This document shows, piece after piece, positions 1 through 4,938 of a stretch of 5,077 nt of DNA (its first letter is position 1; every line of letters begins with the position of its first letter). Source of the stretch: Ignavibacteriaceae bacterium (GTDB lineage Bacteria; Bacteroidota; Ignavibacteria; Ignavibacteriales; Ignavibacteriaceae). The stretch is from NCBI GenBank assembly GCA_031292465.1, contig JARLHB010000035.1:1-5077 (forward strand), written 5' to 3'. Below the pieces are notes generated by a model that saw only the letters and a list, made by a program, of their open reading frames with translations, was not told the DNA's origin and searched no databases. Made by a program: the position numbers and the translations under genes.

Positions 1-775
1 CTTTCTTGTTTGTTTTACCGAATTTCAATGCGGTGAAACCGCCGTTGCATTCAGGGAGTTTTTGTTTGATAATATCAGCTTCGATTGTAACGCCAAGGTG
101 ATTTGCCTGTCCTGTTAAATCTGCAGAAACATGGTAATCTTTTTCCGCTGTCTTAAAAGCGGGGTTTCTTAAATAGCACCATAGTATGGTAGCTAAGCCT
201 AATTCATGGGCAAATTTAAAAGCCTGGCTAACTTCAACTATTTGTCTTGCGGATTCATCAGAACCGAAATAAATAGTAGCGCCAACTGCAGCAGCGCCCA
301 TATCATAAGCCTGGTCAACACCAGCAAACATAATCTGGTCTGCTTTATTAGGGTATGTTAAAAGTTCGTTATGATTAATTTTTACTATGAAAGGAATTTT
401 GTGAGCAAACTTTCTGGAGGTCATGCCCAGAACGCCGAGTGTAGATGCTACAGCGTTACAGCCGCCTTCAATAGCAAGCTTAACAATATTTTCAGGATCA
501 AAATAATCAGGATTAGGAGCAAATGAAGCGCCGCCTGAATGTTCAATACCCTGGTCAACAGGGAGAATTGAAACATAGCCTGTGCCGGCTAATCTTCCGC
601 TGGATAAAATCCACTGTAGATTCTTAAGTACGTTAATATTTCTATCGGTTTGTGCAAATATTCTATCGACAAAATCCGGACCAGGAAGATTTAATTTCTC
701 TTTTGGAAATTTAGCCTTATATGTTAATAACGCTTCAGCTTCCTTGCCTAACAGTTCTTTAATTTTCTCTAACAT
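1..775 (-). CDS. fbaB: Class I fructose-bisphosphate aldolase, FbaB/DhnA type (5' part, cut by window edge)
   Basis: A cytoplasmic enzyme of glycolysis and gluconeogenesis that reversibly cleaves fructose 1,6-bisphosphate into dihydroxyacetone phosphate and glyceraldehyde 3-phosphate through a lysine Schiff base, without a metal. The 258 codons visible align almost without gaps to what I know of E. coli FbaB. Landmarks are LPGPDFVDR (30-38), GRLAGTGYVSILPVDQGIEHS (60-80), the NHNE motif (134-137), GATIYFGS (165-172), the WCYLRN region (199-204) and VSADLTGQANH (216-226). K237 in ADIIKQK corresponds to the Schiff-base lysine of the family. FbaB proteins are about 350 residues, so roughly 90 C-terminal residues lie beyond base 1, including the last beta strands of the TIM barrel. 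The start at 775 is supported by a GTGGAG Shine-Dalgarno (781-786) five bases upstream. No confident promoter was found in the 196-base gap before the next gene. Nothing suggests that the gene is broken. Confidence 0.95.
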   Translation of the reverse strand, partial: MLEKIKELLGKEAEALLTYKAKFPKEKLNLPGPDFVDRIFAQTDRNINVLKNLQWILSSGRLAGTGYVSILPVDQGIEHSGGASFAPNPDYFDPENIVKLAIEGGCNAVASTLGVLGMTSRKFAHKIPFIVKINHNELLTYPNKADQIMFAGVDQAYDMGAAAVGATIYFGSDESARQIVEVSQAFKFAHELGLATILWCYLRNPAFKTAEKDYHVSADLTGQANHLGVTIEADIIKQKLPECNGGFTALKFGKTNKK

Positions 776-971
776 TTCAACTCCACTATTTTAGTTATTA
801 ATCTAACAACACAATTATTCAACACTAAAAATAACTCTAAATCATCTTGAATTCAATTTATTATAAAGAAATAATGCAGGATTTAAAACATTTAGAATTA
901 CATCTAAAAGCACCCAAATATGTCCATTCTTGAACTAAATAGCCAGCTTTTATATAATAAATGAAGGTATA
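776..971. other. Intergenic gap between the aldolase and the exported protein gene
   Basis: About 196 AT-rich bases. They hold the aldolase Shine-Dalgarno (781-786) and presumably its promoter, although no convincing -35/-10 pair stands out. A weak 6-bp AT-only inverted repeat (TTTAGA at 891-896 with TCTAAA at 903-908) is too poor to call a terminator. No gene was found in either direction. Confidence 0.5.
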
Positions 972-1532
972 TCAGAAATTTAAAAAATTGTATACATCCC
1001 ATTTTATTAACTTTTTATTTTCTGAGTATATGTTAGTTTTATAGCGCCAATCATTAATGTTCATTAACGGAAGTTCATTTTTCATCTCAGTTTGAAGCTC
1101 TCCTATAGATTTATATTTTTCAAAAGATGTCAGTGCCAAAAGTAATTTAGGTATTGGTTCCAGATAGTCGAACATTAGCAGGACCAAACGGAGACCGATT
1201 CCCCCCGATTCATAATAAATAAAATAATATTGACTTGACTTCCCTGCAAAAATAAGCCTCCGACATGGAAATTTACCAATAATATTATCAGTTGAGTTAA
1301 AAAATTCACCCGGATTAGCCATAAATTTGCGATTATTTTCCTTTACACATTTTTTCATTTTTGATATTATTTTTACCGGGATTTCATGAACACTCTTTAT
1401 TTCAACAAATTTTGTTTTAATAAATATTTCTTCCGGTAAATTTGTTGAATCAGATTTGATAAATTCGGGTTGCTGTGCAAAGGCATTTACCGAAATTATT
1501 AGCAAGTAAATTATAATTTCAAATACTTTCAT
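972..1532 (-). CDS. Uncharacterised exported protein (186 aa) with signal peptide
   Basis: I do not recognise the family. Residues 1-19 form a short signal peptide: MKVF, a hydrophobic stretch of Ile/Leu/Tyr, then AFA before QQPEF, a good signal peptidase I site. The mature protein of about 167 residues would be periplasmic or secreted; there is no lipobox cysteine and no second membrane segment. It is rich in Lys, Glu, Ile and Phe, with cysteines at 62 and 90 that could form a disulfide. The most conserved-looking stretch is the aromatic segment QYYFIYYESGGIGLR (101-115), followed by a Leu-rich segment (116-133). No catalytic motif is visible. The Shine-Dalgarno is weak: GGG lies close to the ATG with nothing better upstream. 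It starts 48 bases after the toxin gene on the same strand, so it could be read as a tail of that operon or from its own promoter. The ORF is probably real because of the signal peptide; the function is unknown. Confidence 0.7.
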   Translation of the reverse strand: MKVFEIIIYLLIISVNAFAQQPEFIKSDSTNLPEEIFIKTKFVEIKSVHEIPVKIISKMKKCVKENNRKFMANPGEFFNSTDNIIGKFPCRRLIFAGKSSQYYFIYYESGGIGLRLVLLMFDYLEPIPKLLLALTSFEKYKSIGELQTEMKNELPLMNINDWRYKTNIYSENKKLIKWDVYNFLNF

Positions 1533-1580
1533 AGCCCATTTAATATTTATTTTATCACAACCATATTAAGAAATACTAAT

Positions 1581-1874
1581 TCAAATTATCCGTTCTTTTT
1601 TAATTAACTGATGGCGTTCAAATACAGTAAGTATATCAATTCTACTCTTTTTTATAATATAGACTATTCTGTAATTCCTAAATAATAATTCTCTGACTTC
1701 AGGGATAGAAAATTCCGGTACTACTCTTCCCCTCCTTGAATTTGTAGTTAATGTTTCTGCAAGTTCAACCAATTTATCAATAAATTTCTCAGCAGCAATA
1801 GAATTGTCACGGGAAATATACAATTCTATTTCCCTAAGCCGTTGGAGAGATTCCTTTGTCCAGAAAACCTTCAT
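1581..1874 (-). CDS. RelE/ParE-superfamily toxin of a type II toxin-antitoxin pair
   Basis: A 97-residue protein with the ParE/RelE fold layout: an N-terminal strand (MKVFWT), two helices (about 7-21 and 26-45, with AAEKFIDKLVELAE), then the conserved beta sheet. Key positions are GRVVPEF (49-55), VRELLFRNYRIVY (60-72) and IDILTVFERH (79-88). RelE-like members cleave ribosome-bound mRNA and ParE-like members poison gyrase. The sequence does not let me choose between them; the ELLFRNYRIVY form is common in chromosomal ParE/RelE plasmid-stabilisation-type proteins. It starts five bases after the antitoxin stop and has no Shine-Dalgarno of its own at proper spacing; the nearest purine run, AAAGGA, is about 17 bases upstream inside the antitoxin gene. 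Translation is therefore probably coupled to the antitoxin, which keeps the toxin level lower. The length is full for the family and no frameshift is seen. Confidence 0.9.
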   Translation of the reverse strand: MKVFWTKESLQRLREIELYISRDNSIAAEKFIDKLVELAETLTTNSRRGRVVPEFSIPEVRELLFRNYRIVYIIKKSRIDILTVFERHQLIKKERII

Positions 1875-1879
1875 CGCAT

Positions 1880-2161
1880 TTATTTAGAACGTCCTTTCTT
1901 TAGCGCCACTTTAAGTTGATCAGTCGTTAATACATCACCCTTTTCGGAATCTGTTAACCCGCGAGCAACTGATTCTACAAATAATTTTGTTTTCCTCAAT
2001 TCATCAAATTCTGCCGGGGACAATAAAACGCCTGCCGGTTTACCGTTCTGTGTAAGGACAAGAGAATTGCCGTTTTCTTGTACCATTTTTAAATATTGCG
2101 CCATTCTCGCTTTGAACTCACCCACAGGGATAATATCATTAGCAACATTTATATCTTTCAT
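1880..2161 (-). CDS. Phd/YefM-family antitoxin
   Basis: The antitoxin partner of the downstream toxin. It should bind and neutralise the toxin and act as the DNA-binding autorepressor of the operon. The N-terminal two thirds is a typical Phd/YefM domain: a strand with IIPVGEF, a helix with KARMAQYLKMVQENG, then LVLTQNGKPAGVLLSPAEFDELR. The C-terminal 35 residues are charged and probably wrap the toxin. Two ATGs are possible, two codons apart (2167 and 2161). The Shine-Dalgarno AAGGA overlaps the first ATG itself and stands five bases before the second, so I call the start at 2161, giving 93 residues; the longer form has 95. The gene order antitoxin-toxin with a five-base gap is standard. Promoter and operator are described separately just upstream. 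Confidence 0.92.
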   Translation of the reverse strand: MKDINVANDIIPVGEFKARMAQYLKMVQENGNSLVLTQNGKPAGVLLSPAEFDELRKTKLFVESVARGLTDSEKGDVLTTDQLKVALKKGRSK

Positions 2162-2176
2162 TAGCATCCTTATTTA

Positions 2177-2191
2177 GTCTTAATTTAAGAC
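2177..2191. promoter_or_regulatory. Palindromic operator candidate of the toxin-antitoxin operon
   Basis: A perfect inverted repeat: GTCTTAA, one central base, TTAAGAC. It lies directly downstream of the predicted -10 box, over the expected transcription start, and 16 bases from the antitoxin start codon. Phd/YefM antitoxins are known to bind short palindromes in this position to repress their own operon, with the toxin as co-repressor. The palindrome is seen directly; its role is inferred from position. Confidence 0.6.
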
Positions 2192-2193
2192 AA

Positions 2194-2222
2194 AATATAA
2201 GCTGTTATTCTGACTAAATCAA
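2194..2222 (-). promoter_or_regulatory. Sigma70-like promoter of the toxin-antitoxin operon
   Basis: On the minus strand, TTGATT (2222-2217) is followed after exactly 17 bases by TATATT (2199-2194). These match four of six and five of six bases of the -35 and -10 consensus. Transcription would begin near 2187, inside the palindrome, about 26 bases before the antitoxin ATG. If the host belongs to the Bacteroidota, whose main sigma factor prefers a different -7/-33 pair, this assignment weakens. Confidence 0.5.
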
Positions 2223-2241
2223 ATATTGCAAAAAATGTTTT

Positions 2242-2270
2242 TGTACAGCGAATCGTTGTTTCGCTGTACA
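2242..2270 (-). terminator. 11-bp hairpin, probable terminator of the CPBP protease-like gene
   Basis: TGTACAGCGAA (2242-2252) pairs perfectly with TTCGCTGTACA (2260-2270) around a seven-base loop. It lies 21 bases beyond the stop codon of the CPBP gene, and on the minus strand it is followed by AAAAACATTTTTT. The T run begins several bases after the stem, so this is not a textbook intrinsic terminator. It also isolates the toxin-antitoxin promoter, 20 bases further on, from upstream transcription. It could instead be an mRNA 3'-end stabiliser or a dispersed repeat. Confidence 0.55.
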
Positions 2271-2291
2271 GTTATGTGTAACTTCAGTCCC

Positions 2292-3152
2292 TTATAAAAG
2301 CTTTTCGATTTTTTGACGATAGAATATGAGAATAAATATTATTGTTATAGCCGTAGTTATCGTAACAATCAGTCCCCCTTCCATACCAAACGGACCGCCT
2401 GTTAACAACTTCGGGCCGTTTACAGTAAACATCTTCCAGCCGCCGCCTAAATTACTCCGGCCGCTCTCAGTTATTCCAAAAACCGGCCCTAACAGGACAT
2501 CCCATGAAAAGTGGATTGCAACAGGCAGCCATAAATTGTTAGTTATTAAATAGGCTATGCAAAAGAATACTCCGGCAGCAAAGACATTGACAGCCGGCAG
2601 CCATTCACCCTTGAACGCTCCTAAATGATAGCCAGCAAATAATGCTGCGGAAATAATAATTGCTATTGTTACATTAGAGCGGTTACGTATTGTCTGAAAA
2701 ATAAATCCGCAAAGCAGCAATTCCTGTGCAGCTACATTCAATAACATAGAGACAGCCGAAATCAGCAGGATATTCCATGAAAAGCCGGCCGGGTAAACCG
2801 GTACTGCCCAGCCAAATATCCAGGCAATACCTAAAGAGGCACATAACCAAACGCTTCCAATTACAACACCGGTAAACAAGTCTTTTATGATGTTACCGGA
2901 AGCGAAACCAATAGTTTTAAAAGCACGCCGGTCAATAAATTTTAGCGCTAACCACGTTGCTGTAAGCATAGTAACAATAGTTACTATATCGCCGTACAGT
3001 CGTGTCTCAACAGGGTTTGTCTTATACCATGCGCCGACTTTTGACCCAAACGGCACAAAGAGAAATGCTAAAAGGACAGCCCAGGCAAGATAAAATAATA
3101 ATATTCTCCAGAGAATTTTCCAGGTAGTTTGTAAACCTTTTATTAATGCCAT
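2292..3152 (-). CDS. CPBP-family intramembrane protease-like protein (CAAX/Rce1-like), altered first motif
   Basis: A 286-residue, very hydrophobic protein with about eight membrane segments, near residues 13-35, 52-72, 90-115, 125-150, 160-178, 186-203, 207-224 and 259-278. The CPBP core (residues about 125-225) is recognised by three motifs. Motif 1, normally EExxxR, is here QELLLC (143-148). Motif 2, FxxxH, is F172-H176 (FAGYH). Motif 3, HxxxN/D, is H214-D218 (HFSWD). In Rce1-type enzymes the motif 1 glutamate and the two histidines form the active site that cleaves substrates within the membrane; bacterial members act in bacteriocin immunity and other membrane processing, or have unknown roles. 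Both histidines and one glutamate are kept, but the first glutamate is Gln and the arginine is Cys, so activity is uncertain. The start at 3152 has AAAAAGG about 11 bases upstream, a rather long spacing; no in-frame ATG, GTG or TTG lies between it and an upstream stop. The gene stands alone, between the IS region and a probable terminator. Substrate unknown. Confidence 0.87.
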   Translation of the reverse strand: MALIKGLQTTWKILWRILLFYLAWAVLLAFLFVPFGSKVGAWYKTNPVETRLYGDIVTIVTMLTATWLALKFIDRRAFKTIGFASGNIIKDLFTGVVIGSVWLCASLGIAWIFGWAVPVYPAGFSWNILLISAVSMLLNVAAQELLLCGFIFQTIRNRSNVTIAIIISAALFAGYHLGAFKGEWLPAVNVFAAGVFFCIAYLITNNLWLPVAIHFSWDVLLGPVFGITESGRSNLGGGWKMFTVNGPKLLTGGPFGMEGGLIVTITTAITIIFILIFYRQKIEKLL

Positions 3153-3284
3153 TGGTGCAGAGACCTTTTTATAAATAAATATTTTTTCATTTCTAAACCC
3201 CGGATAAACTTTTATACCTGCCTATTTCAGTATAAATTAATTTCTCCATTCCGCTTATAAATAGCAAGAAAAATTATTAGCAAT

Positions 3285-3361
3285 GGGCTAAAGTTCTGAA
3301 TTTTGTGGCGGGTACTTTAGACCCCGGCTTATTCTAAAGGAATGGCTATGCCAAAAGCCGG
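3285..3361. repeat. REP-like double-hairpin intergenic element
   Basis: There are two adjoining imperfect palindromes. The first pairs GGGCTAAAGT (3285-3294) with ACTTTAG-A-CCC (3314-3324), ten base pairs with one bulged A. The second pairs CCGGCTT (3324-3330) with AAGCCGG (3355-3361); its 24-base loop includes a small ATTC/GAAT hairpin. GC-rich palindromes in an otherwise AT-rich gap resemble dispersed REP/BIME-type elements. The element is degenerate, and no second full copy exists in the window, so repetition in the genome is inferred. On the opposite strand it reads CCGGGGTCTA, related to CCGGGGTTTA at 3202-3194 (minus) and 5063-5072 (plus). Confidence 0.5.
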
Positions 3362-3443
3362 AGGTACAATGGTAAAACATGATATGAGCACAAAATAACA
3401 GATTATTAAAATGATATAAATGAACTTGCGTTCTTAGAATGGT

Positions 3444-3467
3444 AGGAACTTGATTAATCAAGTTCCT
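3444..3467. repeat. 24-bp perfect palindrome
   Basis: AGGAACTTGATT is followed immediately by its exact reverse complement, with no spacer. Read as plus-strand RNA, three G-U wobbles (3441-3443 with 3468-3470) and two A-U pairs would extend the stem. GAACTTG also occurs alone at 3422-3428. Neither side has a T run, so it is not an obvious intrinsic terminator. It lies about 40-60 bases outside the IS right subterminal repeat. It could be a dimeric protein-binding site, a dispersed repeat or a remnant of another element. Confidence 0.7.
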
Positions 3468-3503
3468 GTTATGTTAAAAGTCAAGTATAGGCAGAGAGCT
3501 TGT

Positions 3504-3518
3504 ATGCCTTCATAGTTT
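3504..3518. repeat. Right subterminal inverted repeat of the IS
   Basis: On the plus strand this reads ATGCCTTCATAGTTT. The left end (4917-4932), read on the minus strand, is ATCCCTTCATAAGTTT. The two differ by one substitution and one extra A. Farther out both carry AGAGC, but with four or so additional bases between AGAGC and the repeat at this end (TTGT). Unequal distances between repeat and tip at the two ends are a known trait of IS1111-type elements. Confidence 0.65.
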
Positions 3519-3531
3519 TTATTTTGTAATT

Positions 3532-3579
3532 GGAAAGAGTCAAACTTTAAGATGGTCAGAAAATCGTTTAACCCTTTCC
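3532..3579 (-). ncRNA. Candidate IS-encoded guide RNA (seekRNA/bridge RNA) stem-loop
   Basis: On the minus strand GGAAAGGGTTAAAC (3579-3566) pairs with GTTTGACTCTTTCC (3545-3532) around a 20-base loop (3565-3546). Of 14 pairs, 12 are Watson-Crick and two are G-U wobbles. On the plus strand those two positions would be A-C mismatches, so the structure favours an RNA made from the transposase strand. It lies between the transposase stop and the right subterminal repeat, where IS1111-type elements are known to encode a short RNA whose loops recognise target and element ends. Only this hairpin is marked; the full RNA probably begins farther upstream, within 3580-3796, and runs towards the right end. 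A possible second stem (3639-3682) is described in the findings. The assignment is by position and structure only; I did not identify the guides. Confidence 0.5.
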
Positions 3580-3796
3580 CTGTTTTTTTGGCAATGCCTT
3601 TCTAATAAATATCTAAAAATAATTTCAATCTGTTATAAACGGTTCCGAACAATAGTACTTTTTGAAAATCAATTCGGGCCGCAAGAAGTAAAAATTACAA
3701 TATAACTGCTGCCACAATCTACGAATAACCCTTAATATTATTTCCAGGGCAAGGAATTTGTAATGGTCAAGCAAAAGAACTATTATTTTCTGATAT

Positions 3797-4870
3797 TTAT
3801 TTTATTACTGAACAAACATATTCTTGTTTTTTCTTCCAAACAGTTCTTACTCTGTTAAGAAGTTTTTTGGCTATTTTTATTATCGCTTCCTGTTTACTCA
3901 TTCTTTTGAGATATTCATTAAAGCTTAAAGTCAGTGCAGCATCTTTCCTTACTGCTATCCATGCTGCTTCTATTAGTAAGTTTCTCAAGTATCCATTGTG
4001 CTGCATCTTCAAACCAAGTGTATTTTCCCTTTCTCCACTTGAACTTACCGCAGGGCTTAATCCTACATAGCTTACCAGGTTATCCAATTTTGAAAATCTG
4101 TTTATATCCATCAGTTCCGCATATATTGTTACTGCCGTTGCAAATCCTATCCCTGGTACCGTCATTAATAACTGTATATCTTCTGAAAATCCATATTCCA
4201 GACAATATGCTTTTATTTTCTTTATAATTCTTACTAATAATTCTCTCTTCGATGTTAAATCTTCAAGATATATCTCTAATTGCGCTTTGCCAATTGCATA
4301 TTCAAAGCTAAGCGATCTTAAGTATTTTATAAATATTCCTGACCAATGTTTTGTCTGGTAATTCTCCGGTATCTTATGTCCATAGAAATTCAAATAACTC
4401 TTTATCTGGTTCTTTAGCCTTACGTTGCTTTTCATTATCTGGCATCTTAGGCGTACAAGAGATCTTAGCTCCTGATATAACAAACTCGGTATATATATAC
4501 CCTTTATTGAACCATTTTCTAATTCACGGGCTAATTTTCTGGAATCAACACTATCTGTCTTGTATATCTTTTCCTTTCCGTTTGTTGGCACCTCGTTCGG
4601 TGATACCACTATATTATTGAATCCTAACTGTTCCAACTGCCGGTGTGTCCAGTAGCCGCTGAATCCTGCTTCATATACACTATTAAAGCTTCCACCTGGA
4701 TATTTCTCATTAAGGTATTTACTTAACTCTTCAGGTGATGGATTCATTGAATATGTCTTCAGTGCCAACCCTCCACTCCTGACTGTCACATTCCAGTTCC
4801 TTTTGTGTACGTCTATACCGATATAAAACCGTTGACTATTAAAGTCTAATATTTTATTTTCACTACCCAT
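3797..4870 (-). CDS. IS110-family (IS1111-type) DEDD/Ser transposase
   Basis: A 357-residue recombinase that excises the element as a circle and inserts it at an RNA-selected site. The N-terminal DEDD domain (about 15-170) is RuvC-like with its acidic residues at D20 (YIGIDVHK), E67 (VYEAGFSGYW), D106 and D109 (KTDSVDSRKLA). The middle (about 185-225) is helical and charged, probably coiled coil. The C-terminal Transposase_20 domain (about 232-318) has LMTVPGIGFATAVTIYAEL, then RFSKLDNLVSYVGLSP, the SSSGE segment (276-280) holding the conserved catalytic serine, and HNGYLRNLLIEAAW. All expected active-site residues are present and the length is normal, so the gene looks functional. The start at 4870 has the Shine-Dalgarno AAAGGA (4884-4879) eight bases upstream. 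That sequence is covered by an inverted repeat with the left end of the element, which could limit translation. No ORF partner is needed in this family. Confidence 0.97.
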   Translation of the reverse strand: MGSENKILDFNSQRFYIGIDVHKRNWNVTVRSGGLALKTYSMNPSPEELSKYLNEKYPGGSFNSVYEAGFSGYWTHRQLEQLGFNNIVVSPNEVPTNGKEKIYKTDSVDSRKLARELENGSIKGIYIPSLLYQELRSLVRLRCQIMKSNVRLKNQIKSYLNFYGHKIPENYQTKHWSGIFIKYLRSLSFEYAIGKAQLEIYLEDLTSKRELLVRIIKKIKAYCLEYGFSEDIQLLMTVPGIGFATAVTIYAELMDINRFSKLDNLVSYVGLSPAVSSSGERENTLGLKMQHNGYLRNLLIEAAWIAVRKDAALTLSFNEYLKRMSKQEAIIKIAKKLLNRVRTVWKKKQEYVCSVIK

Positions 4871-4938
4871 AAGAGCGTCCTTTCTTTTTGGTTTATTTGT
4901 ATTTGGTTTTACCTATAAACTTATGAAGGGATGCTCTT
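4871..4938 (-). promoter_or_regulatory. Hairpin masking the transposase ribosome-binding site
   Basis: AAGAGCATCCCTTC (minus strand, 4938-4925) is nearly complementary to GAAAGGACGCTCTT (4884-4871), which contains the Shine-Dalgarno and ends at the start codon. In mRNA this gives six, three and three pairs, broken by two A-C mismatches, around a 40-base AT-rich loop. The upstream arm overlaps the left subterminal repeat. A transcript entering from outside the element would carry both arms and could be poorly translated; one starting inside the loop would be free. The pairing is seen directly, the regulation is inferred. Confidence 0.5.
4917..4932. repeat. Left subterminal inverted repeat of the IS
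   Basis: The minus-strand sequence ATCCCTTCATAAGTTT matches the right-end copy at 3504-3518 in inverted orientation, with one substitution and one added base. It is about 50 bases upstream of the transposase start. The outer tip of the element should be within roughly ten bases of 4932. Confidence 0.65.

Larger units (their letters stand above)
3153..3489. other. Gene-free stretch between the CPBP gene and the IS element
   Basis: About 340 bases without a supportable gene. The part next to the CPBP gene (3153-3250) is AT-rich and should contain that gene's promoter and leader; TATAAA-like boxes are seen but no clear -35 partner. The rest holds a REP-like double hairpin (3285-3361) and a 24-bp perfect palindrome (3444-3467), listed separately. 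Together with the non-coding right end of the IS, gene-free sequence continues to 3796. Confidence 0.6.

Noticed and set aside
582..794. Plus-strand reading frame of 70 codons.
   Set aside because: It is antisense to the aldolase N-terminus, which is firmly recognised.
1886..1900. A 15-base stretch (minus strand, AAGAAAGGACGTTCT) at the antitoxin gene end matches the transposase ribosome-binding region (4872-4886) at 14 of 15 bases.
   Set aside because: In one case it is coding sequence, in the other a leader. In AT-rich DNA of this length such a match is expected about once by chance.
3193..3249. An 18-codon minus-strand reading frame upstream of the CPBP gene (MEKLIYTEIGRYKSLSGV).
   Set aside because: It has no good ribosome-binding site, is very short and has no sign of conservation; it could be a leader peptide but cannot be supported.
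3532..3796. Whether repeated units here might form a CRISPR array.
   Set aside because: There are no regularly spaced direct repeats; the only tandem similarity is a low-complexity TATTTTTAGA/TATTTATTAGA pair at 3601-3621.
3934..4227. Open plus-strand reading frame of 97 codons opposite the transposase, and similar ones at 3867-4070 and 4351-4620.
   Set aside because: They are antisense to a well-supported transposase, have no family features and reflect its codon bias.
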